From the NCBI GenBank assembly GCA_037074705.1, contig CM073590.1, positions 120,829,600 to 120,893,599 on the forward strand: a stretch of 64,000 bases of DNA. Direction: 5' to 3'. Below, piece by piece: positions 24,501 through 34,139 of the stretch. A model generated the notes under the pieces. That model was given only the letters and a program-made list of their open reading frames with translations, had not been told where the DNA came from and searched no databases. The number at the start of each line of letters is the position of its first letter. Position 1 is the first letter of the stretch. This DNA comes from Zhengitettix transpicula (Eukaryota; Arthropoda; Insecta; Orthoptera; Tetrigidae). The position numbers and the translations under genes were made by a program.

Positions 24501-24787
24501 TGTTATCAGGGAGATAGCGGCGGTCCACTGCACATCACCGAAAAGAACGGTGGGATGGAAGTTGTTGGTGAGTGTCTACAATCTATTTCGTTATCAAGCT
24601 TCTTCGCCGTGATCTTACGGGGATTTTTCTTACAGGAATCGTGTCCTGGGGCCGAGGTTGTGCCAGACCGAATTTTCCCGGGATCTACACCCGAATTGCC
24701 AACTATCTACCCTGGATCCAGGCACATCTGAGCTCCGACTGCGTCTGCAAACGACCTACAATTAAAAGCTTGAACGGAAACAGTTAA
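6510..24787 (+). CDS. Gene 1: complete secreted trypsin-like serine protease zymogen, 7 exons, 306 aa
   Basis: Seven exons join in frame with GT-AG introns to give 921 nt including the stop. Seen in order: hydrophobic signal peptide (1-about 20), short linker, CSCECG (42-47), activation site Arg54|VVGG, TAAHC with catalytic His95, NNDIALLRL with Asp144, GDSGGP with Ser240, and [17 protein letters not shown] (260-276). Asp234, six residues before Ser240, is the trypsin S1 residue, so cleavage after Arg/Lys is expected. Cysteine pairs of the S1 fold are present (80-96, 209-225, 236-265, and Cys46 with Cys164). The remaining Cys42/Cys44 and the C-terminal Cys292/Cys294 could pair with each other, a pattern I recall in Drosophila CG4914-like proteases. 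There is no clip domain. Possible N-glycosylation sites are NST, NFS and NYT. It is likely secreted and acts in extracellular proteolysis; the physiological substrate cannot be read from sequence. Confidence 0.93.
6582..9570. other. Intron 1 of gene 1, first part
   Basis: Non-coding. Apart from the CT repeat, a G-rich purine-biased stretch at about 8760-9030 is the only notable composition; it recalls a GTGGGA-rich stretch at 47520-47760. Confidence 0.5.
7826..7902 (+). repeat. CT-rich simple repeat in intron 1 of gene 1
   Basis: Irregular TTCCTCTCTC units grade into (CT)n. The frame open through it reads Leu/Ser/Pro repeats and is not a gene. Confidence 0.9.
9571..9982 (-). mobile_element. 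Poly(A)-tailed SINE-like family S, copy 1 (5' truncated)
   Basis: The T-rich tail and AGGGTAACAGG mark the 3' end of the element on the minus strand. The body matches the other S copies (GCCGACTGTTCCAATGGGAA, ACTCTTACCGTATGCCCAAG). It lacks about 120 bp of the 5' end seen in copies 4 and 6. Open frames across it are by-products of the repeat. Confidence 0.85.
9983..11350. other. Intron 1 of gene 1, last part
   Basis: No repeat or coding recognised. A GC-richer patch at 10555-10640 repeats CCAGCTCC/GCTCCG-type words without a clear unit. Confidence 0.5.
11351..11411 (+). CDS. Gene 1 exon 2: propeptide linker ending in the Cys-x-Cys element
   Basis: Acceptor TTACTTACAG, donor GCG|GTGAGT, phase 1 at the 3' end. 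It encodes residues 25-44 and the first base of Glu45, ending ...TTDACSC. The Cys-Ser-Cys at the exon end matches the ending of exon 2 in gene 2, which confirms both the exon and its phase, though the linker itself is shorter here (61 against 106 nt). Confidence 0.85.
12155..12385. mobile_element. Foldback element FB2 in intron 2 of gene 1
   Basis: Arms of about 60 bp at 12155-12216 and 12325-12385 are near-perfect inverted repeats containing ATTAACAAAAAATTAAATAT and a CGAAAG box. The loop is AT-rich with no coding. Confidence 0.8.
12905..14228 (+). mobile_element. 5'-truncated jockey-like non-LTR retrotransposon (reverse transcriptase 3' part)
   Basis: The translated frame shows RT blocks in order: [64 protein letters not shown], then FADN where the catalytic YADD/FADD second Asp is expected. 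After 13644 the frame shifts and continues as [10 protein letters not shown], broken by a TGA at a Trp position, then [12 protein letters not shown] near 13795-13850. It ends with AATAAA (14210) and a poly(A) run. It sits in sense orientation in intron 2 of gene 1. The mutated active site and breaks make it inactive. Confidence 0.9.
13009..13644 (+). pseudogene. Reverse transcriptase fragment of the jockey-like element (211 codons open)
   Basis: This is the longest open stretch of the element. The palm motif AFDKVW is near residue 60 and [10 protein letters not shown] near residue 110. FADN at about 142 has Asn for the second catalytic Asp, which should abolish polymerisation. The coding sequence really begins upstream in the same frame (about 12913) without a start codon, since the element is 5' truncated. 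Confidence 0.88.
14688..14850 (+). CDS. Gene 1 exon 3: activation site and catalytic histidine
   Basis: Acceptor ATTCTTACAG, donor TATGG|GTCAGT, phase 2 at the 3' end. It encodes residues 46-98, from [13 protein letters not shown] through the conserved NEYPW and FFCGGTLIS stretches to TAAHCLY. Arg54 is the expected zymogen cleavage site and Val55 the new N-terminus (VVGG in place of the commoner IVGG). His95 is the catalytic base. Length (163 nt) and phases are identical to exon 3 of gene 2. Confidence 0.95.
15062..15588 (+). mobile_element. RTE-like or SINE-like 3' fragment
   Basis: The left part contains ACTAGCAGAGTTGCCGGCGT and the right part AATCGGATGAATTGTTTAG, followed by ACACACAGACAGACA and a TATA tail. 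This pairing is the familiar 3'-end signature of RTE-type retroposons in arthropods. The LTR-like element L2 begins exactly at the end of its TATA tail. Confidence 0.45.
15589..16552 (-). mobile_element. LTR-like element L2 (964 bp)
   Basis: Starts TGTAATAATC, ends TTACCACA, with ATAT on each side. It carries CCCCACGCTGG near the left end (primer-site-like, reverse complement) and the family block GCGAAATCTGACGAT. It lies in intron 3 of gene 1. No protein remains. Confidence 0.6.
16557..17940 (-). mobile_element. LTR-like element L3, split by a SINE
   Basis: Begins TGTAATAAATAC right after the ATAT that ends L2 and closes with GTATTCCA before a (TA)n tract. It contains CCACGTTGGTG and CGAAATCTGACGATTC, homologous to L1, L2 and L5. 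S copy 2 is inserted at 17250-17723; without it the element is about 910 bp, close to L1 and L2. Confidence 0.6.
17250..17723 (+). mobile_element. SINE-like family S, copy 2, nested in L3
   Basis: Sense on the + strand, starting near TTTTACGCCTTTTCCTCTCC and ending in a 20-base A run after TAGCCTATTACCC. TGTACTTATT before it and TGTAACTTTATT after it may be a decayed target duplication. It is 5' truncated relative to copies 4 and 6. Confidence 0.85.
17941..17968. repeat. (TA)n microsatellite between L3 and L4
   Basis: About 12 TA units lie between the end of L3 and the TGTAATG start of L4. Confidence 0.9.
17969..18597 (-). mobile_element. Possible LTR-like element L4 with a GC-rich interior
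   Basis: TGTAATGATC follows a (TA)n tract on the left; CACTACA precedes AGATATATATA on the right. This imitates the boundaries of L1, L2, L3 and L5, but the shared CTGACGAT block was not found, so membership is unsure. Its interior (18220-18580) is much richer in GC than the neighbourhood. Confidence 0.35.
18210..18737 (+). other. Unrecognised 175-codon open frame in GC-rich DNA
   Basis: Starts [20 protein letters not shown] and runs through a Pro/Ser/Arg-rich segment into low-complexity Tyr/Ile encoded by (TA)n. A second frame of 101 codons overlaps it, and the minus strand is also partly open, which points to GC-rich composition and not selection. No domain recognised. It crosses the right edge of L4, so it is unlikely to be a real gene. 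Confidence 0.2.
18598..20339. other. Intron 3 of gene 1, last part
   Basis: A mixed (TA)n/(GT)n microsatellite lies at 18600-18660. A TTAACACGTTATCAGTGTG near 18885 resembles a copia-type primer-site junction, but no LTR could be matched. The 127-codon frame at 18810 is unrecognised. Confidence 0.4.
20340..20548 (+). CDS. Gene 1 exon 4: catalytic aspartate exon
   Basis: Acceptor TAATTTCAG, donor CTCAACA|GTAAAT, phase 1 at the 3' end. It encodes residues 99-168. It contains VTLGEHDR, then [12 protein letters not shown] with catalytic Asp144, then IRPACLPL with Cys164, which in this family bonds the light-chain Cys before the activation site. NST at 115-117 and NFS at 135-137 are possible N-glycosylation sites. 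Confidence 0.95.
20768..21028. mobile_element. Foldback element FB1, copy B, in intron 4 of gene 1
   Basis: Arms run from ATGAATAAGAAAGTTCGCCA on the left to its reverse complement at TGGCTAACTTTCTTATTCA on the right. The centre holds two facing copies of GCAGTTGTGTCGCTCT. Spacing between arms is very short, so a long hairpin would form in the intron RNA. Confidence 0.85.
21663..21831. mobile_element. Foldback element FB1-related, copy C, next to exon 5
   Basis: A nearly perfect palindrome centred near 21750 (GTTGCTTTCGTCAGGT facing ACCTGACGAAAGCAAC). Its right end is about 49 bp from the exon 5 acceptor. It is more divergent from copies A, B and D but shares the GTTGTGTGGTATTTAT edge. Confidence 0.8.
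21881..22086 (+). CDS. Gene 1 exon 5: TGWG to specificity-pocket aspartate
   Basis: Acceptor GTGTTGCAG, donor TGTCAG|GTAAAC, ending in phase 0. It encodes residues 169-237, with MAIVTGWG, a VPIMSMEEC stretch, DNMMCAGY and finally HDACQ. Asp234 is chymotrypsin position 189 and sets trypsin-like Arg/Lys preference. The reading frame is open well upstream of the acceptor, but splice phase with exon 4 requires the boundary used here, which yields Asn169 across the junction. Confidence 0.93.
22087..23765. other. Intron 5 of gene 1, first part
   Basis: Very AT-rich, no repeats matched to other parts of the window and no coding. Confidence 0.5.
23766..24440. mobile_element. Foldback element FB4 in intron 5 of gene 1
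   Basis: Arms of about 55 bp at 23766-23820 and 24386-24440 are inverted repeats that include CTTTCGGCACAT on the left and ATGTGCCGAAAG on the right. About 560 bp of AT-rich DNA without coding separates them. Confidence 0.7.
24510..24567 (+). CDS. Gene 1 exon 6: catalytic serine exon
   Basis: Acceptor TGTTATCAG, donor GTTG|GTGAGT, ending in phase 1. It encodes residues 238-256: [19 protein letters not shown]. Ser240 is the nucleophile in an unaltered GDSGGP box. At 58 nt this is the shortest exon, and it is separated from exon 7 by only 68 bp. Confidence 0.95.
24636..24787 (+). CDS. Gene 1 exon 7: C-terminal exon and stop
   Basis: Acceptor TTTTTCTTACAG. It encodes residues 257-306 and TAA. 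It contains [25 protein letters not shown] and a tail carrying Cys-Val-Cys at 292-294. Gly262 and Gly272 fit an open trypsin-type S1 pocket. Twelve residues ([12 protein letters not shown]) follow the last cysteine; this short basic tail has no recognised motif. Confidence 0.95.
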
Positions 24788-24813
24788 TGTATATCCCATA
24801 TAACAAGGTCATC

Positions 24814-24819
24814 ATTAAA
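24814..24819 (+). terminator. Possible poly(A) signal of gene 1 (ATTAAA)
   Basis: ATTAAA, the commonest variant of AATAAA, lies 27 bases after the stop codon. No AATAAA occurs in the next 100 bases. A very short 3' UTR is implied if it is used. Confidence 0.35.
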
Positions 24820-25424
24820 AATTAATTTATTTCAATTATTTCTGAGTTTTTCTTTCCCGCCAATACGGAACAATATAAACGTCTGTCCAGAAAATAATAG
24901 TTCATATATAATTATATAGGACGTAACAGAAGTAAGTACACACACTTAATGGGGGAATAATGGAGTACAATGCAAATATTTTTTCCTTTTAGTATTTTTA
25001 TCAGAGCCGCGTATTTCCTGCGCAATTTGAGGAAAGAAAACTGAGAAATAGAATTCGAAAAGTCTCAACGCTGATATCAGATAAATACATGAATGTACTT
25101 AGGAAATTAAAATAAAAAATACACGTATTTTTTGATATATTAGAGGCATTTGCTCATAATGGCCTCTACACAAATTTCACAACGACGGATCATCGATGTG
25201 TGCGGACGTTCCGTCCGTCCTCTTCTTCAAGTACGGGATCAACACGACCAGTTTATCTGACCCGACGAAATACTGCAGCAAACGTTATTATTTTTCTGGA
25301 CGGTTTAGAGTAGCGTCAACAAAATTGTCCTTGGAGACTGTACATGATTAATACATAGTATCATGATTCATCGTTTTCTTAACCTTAGTGTATATAGTTA
25401 AATCAAGTATGGAACTGTGGAGGA

Positions 25425-25840
25425 TTATATCTCTTTATCCAGACCACAATCTCCGTGGAACTCGAGCAATGAGTGATTGCAGCAGACGATGTGCAGATTG
25501 CTCGTCTGGTATGGATTTCGAGAATTTTTCACCATGTTTTCTTCCATATCTGCAAGTATGAGGGAATCCACGCTATTTTTTATTTTGTTGTCGTTAATGT
25601 CTTGGATTAAGTTGAATTTTTTCATTCCTGAAGAACAGGTATTTTTAGTGAACTGATACTAGCGAGGGAATCAGTTATAATGAGAGTGTTTTCACAGGGT
25701 CTTTCCTCACAGAAATTGGTTGCCATGAGTAGGACAAAAGTTTCAGCAGTGGTTATAGAAAACGATCTTACGTTGGGAAATTGCCTATCTGTATAACGAC
25801 AAGCATAACTTGTTGCTACGTTTCCTTCGTCAAATATCAA
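25425..25840 (-). pseudogene. RNase H domain fragment of an I/jockey-type non-LTR retrotransposon
   Basis: On the minus strand the frame at 25840-25622 reads ...VRSFSITTAETFVLLMA and then NTLIITDSLASISSLK. This matches the RNase H pattern of an SIFTAEL-type helix with catalytic Glu, followed by a strand with catalytic Asp in (S/T)DS. A second frame (25625-25425) continues downstream with a frameshift and is less recognisable. The reverse transcriptase part is not seen, so this is a short relic. Confidence 0.6.
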
Positions 25841-26963
25841 TGATCAACTTACTTTAAACCCCCTATATTGAAATAAAATGCCACGTATCCAATTATGATG
25901 ATAATCTCACAACGGTTATTTCCATAAAAAATTTCGGATTTCCGTTAAGCTTCATGATTTTATTTAAATTAACAATAATATTACATCTTTTAAAAATCAT
26001 ACACCTAACGTTTAAAATCAAACACAATCATTGATCACTAATTTATATGGAAAAAAATCCTGCGCATCAACCAATGTGTGCGAAAAACGCATATGAAATA
26101 TGCTCGACAAATTAAACGATTTCGTTGAGTATATCAGCTGCGCATAGATGTAGGACAAGACGCTATGGTTTGAGGAATGACGTCGTGAGAAGAGGGTTGA
26201 CTTTTATGAGGGCATAAGAAATATGAAATGGCAGTGAATAGGGTGCACTGCGAGGAAATAACGAATTTCTAAACTTACGAACGAAATATCAACTCATATT
26301 AACAGTAAAAATAATTTCAGAGCTCCTATCAAAATTGATCGAAGCTTGTCAAAAACATTTCTTACGTTATGGTATCGACGACTTTCCATTTGTTAGTTGT
26401 AGCCGGAATTTTGTGGAAAAGAATCTTTGTAAGCTGCGGTGTACTACGGAGAGTACATAAATATTATGAATAACTAGAAAGGCCAAAGAACAGGCAGTAA
26501 AATTGTAATTTAACAATTAAAATTCCGCTTAGGTTAGGCTCAAATTTAAAACTGCCACCTATTCCATTTCTCAAACCGAATATATTTCTATAAGAAATAT
26601 TTTTTTCTCACAGCTCAGGGTTATTACAATGGCTGAACCTTATAATAGTTCAATTAAAATTCCAAAACTAGTAAAAGTAAGGGTTAAATTTTTATTTATT
26701 TATTTCATATTCACCATGCGGGTAAATACAAAGTTATTAAAATTAATATATTTGTAATGTTTGCACAAACATGTAGCTGAATTAATTCATTTACAATTTA
26801 ATTGTATTTTTTCACCTTATTCTTGCTCATTTAAATACTTAAAGTTTTATAATTCACATAAGTACTTTTTAACTGAATTTAAATAGTCTGTAGATTTTGC
26901 ATTTAATAAATAACAGAAGGGACAAGTACTTACCGTCTTCAATGAGCTAAAGAAACCCTTCTA
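25841..26963. other. Unassigned intergenic DNA
   Basis: No open frame of interest and no repeat match noticed. Confidence 0.5.
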
Positions 26964-27324
26964 TCTTTTTTTTAGGGCAACAGGCTACATGAGGGTGATC
27001 CACGTTGGGCAACTCCCCTTTAATAGCATAGGAAGGGATTTAAAAGGGTAGAGAAGGTAGCCAAGGGTTAACTAGGGCCCCTGGGCTATATTTTAAGGAT
27101 CCCACCCGGCATTCGCCTAAAGAAATTCAGGGAAAACCCTAGAAAAACCTGCATCAGGTAGGTCCGGCAATGGGTACTTGTCCAACGCCCTTCCGATAGC
27201 GGGAGAGGAGTTTGCTGTGGGGACGCAGCATTCTCTTCTCCGTGCCTCGAGCAGTTTAGGAGGCAGCTGGCCGACTATTCCAATGGGAATAGTGGACAAC
27301 TCTTACCGTATGCCCAAGGTCTGT
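26964..27324 (-). mobile_element. SINE-like family S, copy 3 (5' truncated)
   Basis: A run of eight T, then AGGGCAACAGGCTACATGAG, marks the tail on the minus strand. The body matches other S copies up to CCCAAGGTCTGT, with a small gap near 27045 where the GGGGATGCGG block is missing. Confidence 0.85.
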
Positions 27325-28004
27325 ACAACATTTCAAGGACATTTCAAACTTAATATATGTCACAGAAATACTCTAACCTGACAAAGTTACTCAAAAACAA
27401 TCTTTTAAGCAGAGTGGAGTTTGGCAACTAGTGAAGAGGGCGAGAATATTATTTTAGGAAGCTTGGGGCCCATCAGTTGGGATCGAGAGAGAGAGAGGAG
27501 ACTGGATATGCTAAGTAATTGCCAAAATACGACTTGTGATTAGCGTAAATCGTAATGAAAGTTATGCGGGTTGACCTTAATATACGTAAACGTTACATTC
27601 CGGCATTCGGAGAAACACAATTCGTCAAGTGTAGTCAACAGAGGCGGTGAGCAGAGGATCCTGGACCGACCAGATGGTGAACCTGTGAAATAAAACAGGC
27701 CACAGTGTAAAGTGTTTATAAAATAATGAAGAATAGCGTTATGTCAAGAAGTACGACGCTGTCATGCTTTGTCGCCGAAGAAAGTTCCTAGTGACCACAA
27801 AGAATGTGGGAAATACCACGATAAGTAGAACTACAATATTGTTCATTTGATTGATTCTCTTTATGTAAATACGATCTCCTTGTGTGAATGAATGGAATGA
27901 GTGGTGTAGCTGAAAAATCACTACAGCATCAGTAAGTTTTACTACAATAACGTACTTTATCCTGAGAAAATAATTATTTGAATATGAAAAATTTAGGTCT
28001 GTTT

Positions 28005-28378
28005 TGAAAATTAATAATAAGTAATATAGCCAAATACAGACAAAAGAAGTGATAATGTAACACCAGACAACGTTTCTGGAAGCATTGTTTCTTTCTTCAG
28101 GTGCTAAGAAAACTAAAAAAACACAAGAGCCTAGAGCGACACAACTGCACAAGTCAGTTGACAAAACTTATTCGTTCACACAATGAGAACCTATTTACAT
28201 AAAGAGAGTCAATTTTAGTTTTGACAACTGACTCGTGCAGTTGTGTCGCTCTAGGCTCTTGTGGTTTTTAGTTTTCTTGGCACCTGAAGAAAGGAACAAG
28301 GCTTTCAGAAACGTTGTGTGGTATTTATATCATCAGTTCTTTTGAATGCATTTGGCTACTTTTCCTATTATTAAATAA
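28005..28378. mobile_element. Foldback element FB1, copy D
   Basis: The longest FB1 copy. Arms include GAAGTGATAATGTAACACC / GGTATTTATATCATCAGTTC and, inside, GCGACACAACTGCAC / GTGCAGTTGTGTCGC. A 60-bp loop around 28180 is extra compared with copy B. The frames across it are not genes. Confidence 0.85.
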
Positions 28379-31300
28379 TTATTTGACCTAATTATATTAT
28401 GTACTGTAACAAATGCCCCTGTGTTATTCTATTGTTTAAAGATGTGAATAATTGAGGCATCACATCAAATCCTTTGACAATAATACTGCGATCGAGAATT
28501 GAGCTAAGTTAGCACCTTTATTTAAAGTTGAACCCAAACATTATTCTGAAAGGGGAGTACCAGATTACAGAGCAGTATGTTAGTGAATAACTTTAAAGAA
28601 TAATATTTAAGGGGTCAAAAAGTACAAGAAAATTTCTTAATATTTTGTTAGCAGGTGGCTTTTTGGGAAATCAAGGAAAATCGTTATTTCTTCCACAGAT
28701 TTCGGTTTGACGATCACGTAAAATTGACCAGAGATTTACTATTTTGGCGGGGGCACATTTAAGTTCTGGGCTGTTGTCGCTGGGTCTAAACAAACTCTAT
28801 GAAATGAAACGTTATTGAGTCCCTACTAAAATAAAATTAATAGAGTTCAAAGACGGGGACGAAGATGTAAAACATCTTTTAATTTTAAGTTACAGGAAGA
28901 AATAGTGTGTGACTGAAGATGGATGTTAGAATATAGGTAGAGTCGAATAAGTTTGTTAACCTTGAGGAGTTTGTGTGTTTCAAGATCAGATCAGTGCGGG
29001 TGATAAGAGATGTACGTTTTAAAATTATGTGCATAAAGTGTGAAGGACAGCTTTGGTTAGTGGATGAAAGAGAAAAGAGGGGGTCAGAGCAATCTTAGAG
29101 TTTTACCAAGAGGGAGTATAGGAAACCCCATGATCTAGCCTAGAGGTCTGCGAAGATTCTATTCGTTTCACCCGTGAAATTTCCTGTCGAGGGACGTCTA
29201 CAGGTAGCGCGAATAAAATGTAAATATTGTTTTGAATAGTGACCATAGTTGACCAATCTCTGCGTAAGAGATTCTTAAATATTGACGTACGAAATAAAAG
29301 TATTATTTTAATTGTGAATGTTATAATATCATTATATATATTATTACAGTATTAAAAAAAAATTTAAATTATAATCTGTTTTTAAAACGTAAATTCAATT
29401 TATATTTTTTATATTTCACGAAACTTCGTGGTTTGGTGAAGACGATCACGCTGGAGGCTTTCTAAATAATTGTCAATTTTTACTGTTACATGTCCGAGTA
29501 CCTCGTTGTGATGTTATGCACAGTCATCTATTCCCATTAAATTTTAATTTTATTACAATATGTGCAAAATACAGAAAATGTAATAATTCGTACGGTGTGG
29601 TATACCAAATTTATGTGCCTCGTGATATTTTTGGTTTGTGTATTGTCTTAGAAAGCTGGCCATTGTAATTCAGGCAGTTTACGATGAGTCGGTAGTGCGA
29701 AAAGGACGTAATTTAGTGGAAACAGCTGCCAGTGGTCGAAGAGTAGATACGGCTTTCGTTACGTGACCCCTGGGAAAGCTTCCACCCGGTCTCCAATGAA
29801 ATCTGTACTGCCATATTTGTATTCTAAATTTACTTGGAATTTGGGAAAAATAAACTGGTGCTTAATGCAAACAACGAATCCGACAATAGTCACCTTTTAA
29901 GTCAATGACATGACAGATAATGCTAAAATATATAAAAAGACAATTCATTATTTTAAAATGTAAAAACTACTTATTTAAAATGATACTTATTTTTATTAAA
30001 ATAATATTTCCTTATACGATTATACACCGATATATCATTATCAGCAATGAATGCAACTCAACGAAACCGATGAATCATCAGATACTTCAAAGTAAAGAGA
30101 TTAATTAAACCAAATAATTGGTTAATTATTATAAGTTACCCAATAATTTTATTCAGTCAGAAATTTAAATGAAAAACTAATTCTTCATATTAAATCTTTG
30201 CCCAAGTTGAAGGTTTGTGTACGGAAAATTTAAAAATTAACGGTTTGCTTTAAAAAATTTAATAAATTAACAATTTATTTAATTTACTAATTTATTAAAA
30301 GAAACTTGTGATATTCATCTTAACATGAAAACGGTTTCTGAAAAAAAAAATTATTTCAGATGAATATGGCTTCGCAAAATTCTTAATTTAAAAACGAAGA
30401 ATATGTATAGAGAGAGGGGGCGAGGGAAAGGGACAGAGAAGTTTCAATTGACATTAACATCTGTAAGATAAAAATTTTTAAAATATGGAAGAAAAACTGG
30501 AAATCTCTCATATCAGTTTGTACAAACATTTTTAACGAGAAAATTTGGAGTGACAGTTAGTAATGTTCGATTTAAGTTTTTTGTTTTCATTTGTTTTTAT
30601 TTTACCGTACAGTCGATAATGGATAATTAAGCCTAAAGCTCAAAATGAAACACACATAATAAAGAATTGCGACTGATAAAATGATCAATTTCATCTACAT
30701 AATATATGTCATAGTCATAATGTACTTCAGTTTAAAGATACAAAATTCAGGTATCTTTATAGAATACAATGCGGACTCCTGAAACCGAATTAAATCTTTT
30801 AAAACGGATAGGAGTGAATGAAAAAATGTACACAGAAAACGCATTCTATAACTACCCTTCGAAGAGTTATCAAGAAAATGGACAGGCTAACGACAAAACT
30901 CAGAGACGGAAAAATTGGTTACTTTAATGTCTATTTGTTAATATCCGATTTACTGTTGTATATTTACTATTAATCTGATTCCTATTCTTATACAATTATT
31001 CACTACAGTATTGAGAAAATGAAGGATGATTTTGATTCTTTTACAATTATTGGCTAAATCATTAAGAAAATGAAGGACAGTTTGTCATAATAACTATAGT
31101 TTTGAAGAGAAGTAGGAGTATTTTGTTTAAAAAAAAGGTAATTGCATCAAGGTTATATAAATTGTTAAATTATTTATCAAAATTAATTTTATAATAATAC
31201 AATACGGGCAGTGGGGATTGCTAAACGCATATATTGCAATAATATAACAATAATTTCTCCTAAAGACTTATGAGGTTTACCAAACTAACTAAGTTTAAGT

Positions 31301-32121
31301 ATGCTCCGGAAGAGGCGCTGTGAGCTTGGTACGATCCGAGTATTCGGTTCCAAATGTAAGCAACAGATGGCTCTAAAACACATCTTCAATATATCTTCAA
31401 ACTTTTTCGAGTGGAGGTTTATCGCAGTTATATCAACAGAAGTATAAAGTATTTTTAAAATCATCCTTAGCGTATCCCATTCATATAAAAAAGAATCGTT
31501 AGATATAATTTATAATTAAAGACCGATATATAAATTGTGGAAATTATTAAGGTAAAAACTGCTAAAAAAGCCATTTATTATTTATATTAAAAAATATTTT
31601 AAAAATTTATATTGTAACTTGTGACTTAAAGAAAAATTGTTTTAAACGGCCGAAATCTTCCATTTATTTGTTTACTTGCCAATAAATTTATGATGGAGTG
31701 TAAAATTCCTAATGCTTTCATTCAACAGCAAAGTTATTTATAAAAATTTCGCTTATTATGCATGTTGTAAGTGTCATCACACCCATTTTTCTTAAAAACG
31801 TGTAGAGAACTGAGAAATTATGAGATATAATAAATTCTTCCCGAATGCTCAGTTGTCTGACTTAAACCATGTCAAAGAACATAATAAAAGTTTGAGACTG
31901 TGTTTATGAGGTGGGGTTATAGTGTACCAACAGTTACTAGTGATTTACCCTTGTTTTGAAAAATCCGAAACTGTTTATCTTCTTGAAGTATTATTCCACA
32001 GTTCTTACAGACATTGACATAACGCATTCAGTTCGCCTCCGGTGAGATCATGTGTTCATATAAGACCCTGTTTTGAGTCACAGTGAACTGGACCTGATTA
32101 CTCTTTAGAACTATACTTCTC
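28379..32121. other. Unassigned intergenic DNA
   Basis: AT-rich. Short frames only (for example 29920-30108) with low-complexity translation. A small purine-rich stretch lies at 30405-30440. Nothing supported. Confidence 0.5.
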
Positions 32122-32133
32122 TGGGACACGACT

Positions 32134-32654
32134 TGTAGGAGGTCTGCGAGGGATATTCTCTCTCAGGCAAAACCTTGTAGGAGAGATACGAAGGGGCTAC
32201 CTTTGGGGATGCCTTTTCCTCTCTGTTTTTGAACTAAGGTTCCTTCAAGCCGAGGCACCTCGGCCTGTTCTGAGAGGCGTATGTTCCGGGGTCACAAACC
32301 TTGGGCATACGGTAAGAGTTGTCCGCTATTCCCATTGGAAAAGTCGGCCAGCTGCCTCCTAAACTGGTCGAGGCAGGGATAAGGGAATGCTGCGTCCCCA
32401 CAGCAAGCTCCTTTTCCGCTATCGGAAGGGCGTGGGACAAGTACCCAATGCCCGACCTACCTGATGCAGGTTTTTCTAGGGTTTTCCCTGCATTTCTTTA
32501 GACAATTGCCGGGTAGTTTCTTTAAAATGTAGCCCGGTAGCCCTAGTTAACCCTTGGCTTTCTTCCTCTACCCTTTCGCATCCCCCTTTTCAAATCCCTT
32601 CCTATGCTATTTTAGGGGAGTTGCCCTCATGTAGTCTGTTGCCCTAAAAAAAAA
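32134..32654 (+). mobile_element. SINE-like family S, copy 4: full length with target duplication
   Basis: The 521-bp element is flanked by TGGGACACGACT on both sides (32122-32133 and 32655-32666). It begins TGTAGGAGGTCTGCGAGGGA and ends TGTTGCCCT plus nine A. The direct repeats and A tail show insertion by target-primed reverse transcription. No tRNA-type A/B box is visible near the 5' end, so this is not an obvious tRNA SINE. The short frames on both strands recur in all copies but are not consistently open. Confidence 0.93.
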
Positions 32655-32666
32655 TGGGACACGACT

Positions 32667-34139
32667 GAGACCCGGATGCCTTCTACCGTGACTTGTAACC
32701 AAATGTCTCGATTCCTCCTTTCCCCCCCCCACCCCCCCCCCCTTCGCTCAATGATGTCGACTCTTGAAACTCGAAATTCGGTCTCCGTTTCCAAGTTGGC
32801 CAATCTCCGATATTTTTGTTTGAATGTCATTGGTTGGTCTCATCCAATACGGTTATCAATTGAAGTATTTTTTTTGCAAGTCAGACTAAACGAAATTCTT
32901 CCAGATGTTTAAAAATTTTGGTCTTCTCATTGTGGATATCTAATAGAAACACTAATGTTTTAAATCGATAAGAGGATTTTATTTAGTTACTTATAAGATA
33001 TGTTATATTTTATTTAAATAGTTACTTTATTCTTAAATATTTTAGTTGTTTGGCTGGGTGAAATTACTTATAATAATTAATCATTTGTATTTTATTAACA
33101 CAAGAGGACATTAAGTTCCTACTCCTATTATCAATTGAAATACCCATGGCCATTTTACAAACATAAAAAACAGAGACAGGGGTTGGTGGCTCAAAATACG
33201 GTGGTCATATGGCTTCACTCAAAAATCCAACTTCTTCATAACTTCCCTTAAAGTAACTTATAACATGACAAAACGTACTGTCCAAATCTAAAACTATCTA
33301 ACTTGTTCATAAGCACCTCAAATTTTATGAGATTATCTTCCGGTACATTACTACTTGTATGCCTGTCCGGTCAGTAGACTCCTCAGGTTTCTAAGGCGGA
33401 CTCTGCAATCCCTCGTATTTCCAGGAAATGGTCACCTATTCGGCCTACAGGTTCTCGTCGGTAGGACAGTGAAAATGTCCTCGACTTCAAAGCTCTCTCA
33501 CCGAAAACTATAAAACTAACTCCCTCTCCAAAACCCAACTTTTAACATCACAAAGCGTACTGACCAAAACTCAAAGCTATAAAATATTCATAACCTCCTC
33601 AAATTTCACTCACTCCTGCTCATAATCGAAATTGTAACATCCCAGAACTAACAACCTTCCTCCTCACCTCGGTTTTCCGAAATATCCCCCGCAGGGTCAT
33701 GGATTCTGCTGTTTTTATCCAATAGGAATGAGGTTTATGCCCCCACAAATCTCAATATTTTAATTATCCACAACCCCTCATGGGAAGACACGGCTGAAAG
33801 TGTTAAATTCTTGTGACGAAAGATTTAGGTGAGGCAGACACTCACAATATTTAAATACGCACAAAGGGATGCCGCTTTGGGGTTGTTTTCGTTTCAGTGA
33901 GTACCTGAGAAGCTAGCATTGACCCTCGCCAGAATATTAATTCCTCGTAATATTTTCTTGCGTAAAATAAATTAAAATACAGAAATAATAGACTGAAATA
34001 ACCCCCAATCAATTTATCTCACGTGGATACACTACAGAACAAAAAAATAAAAGTAATATAATACGGAGATAATGCTGCCATAATATCCGAAGACGAACAC
34101 AACCTATCAAATTATTCTATACTTTGAAACAACAACAAA
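32667..34139. other. Unassigned DNA with an internal approximate direct repeat
   Basis: Around 33225-33330 and 33525-33620, CCAACTT, ACATGACAAAACGTACTG / ACATCACAAAGCGTACTG and CTCAAATTT recur in the same order, suggesting a duplicated unit about 300 bp apart. Not identified. Confidence 0.4.
32722..32742. repeat. C-rich homopolymer run
   Basis: Nine C, one A, then eleven C. Likely unstable and a possible sequencing weak point. Confidence 0.9.

Noticed and set aside
27739..28164. 141-codon minus-strand frame
   Set aside because: It runs into foldback element FB1 copy D and translates to Leu/Ile/Phe-rich low-information sequence with no domain.
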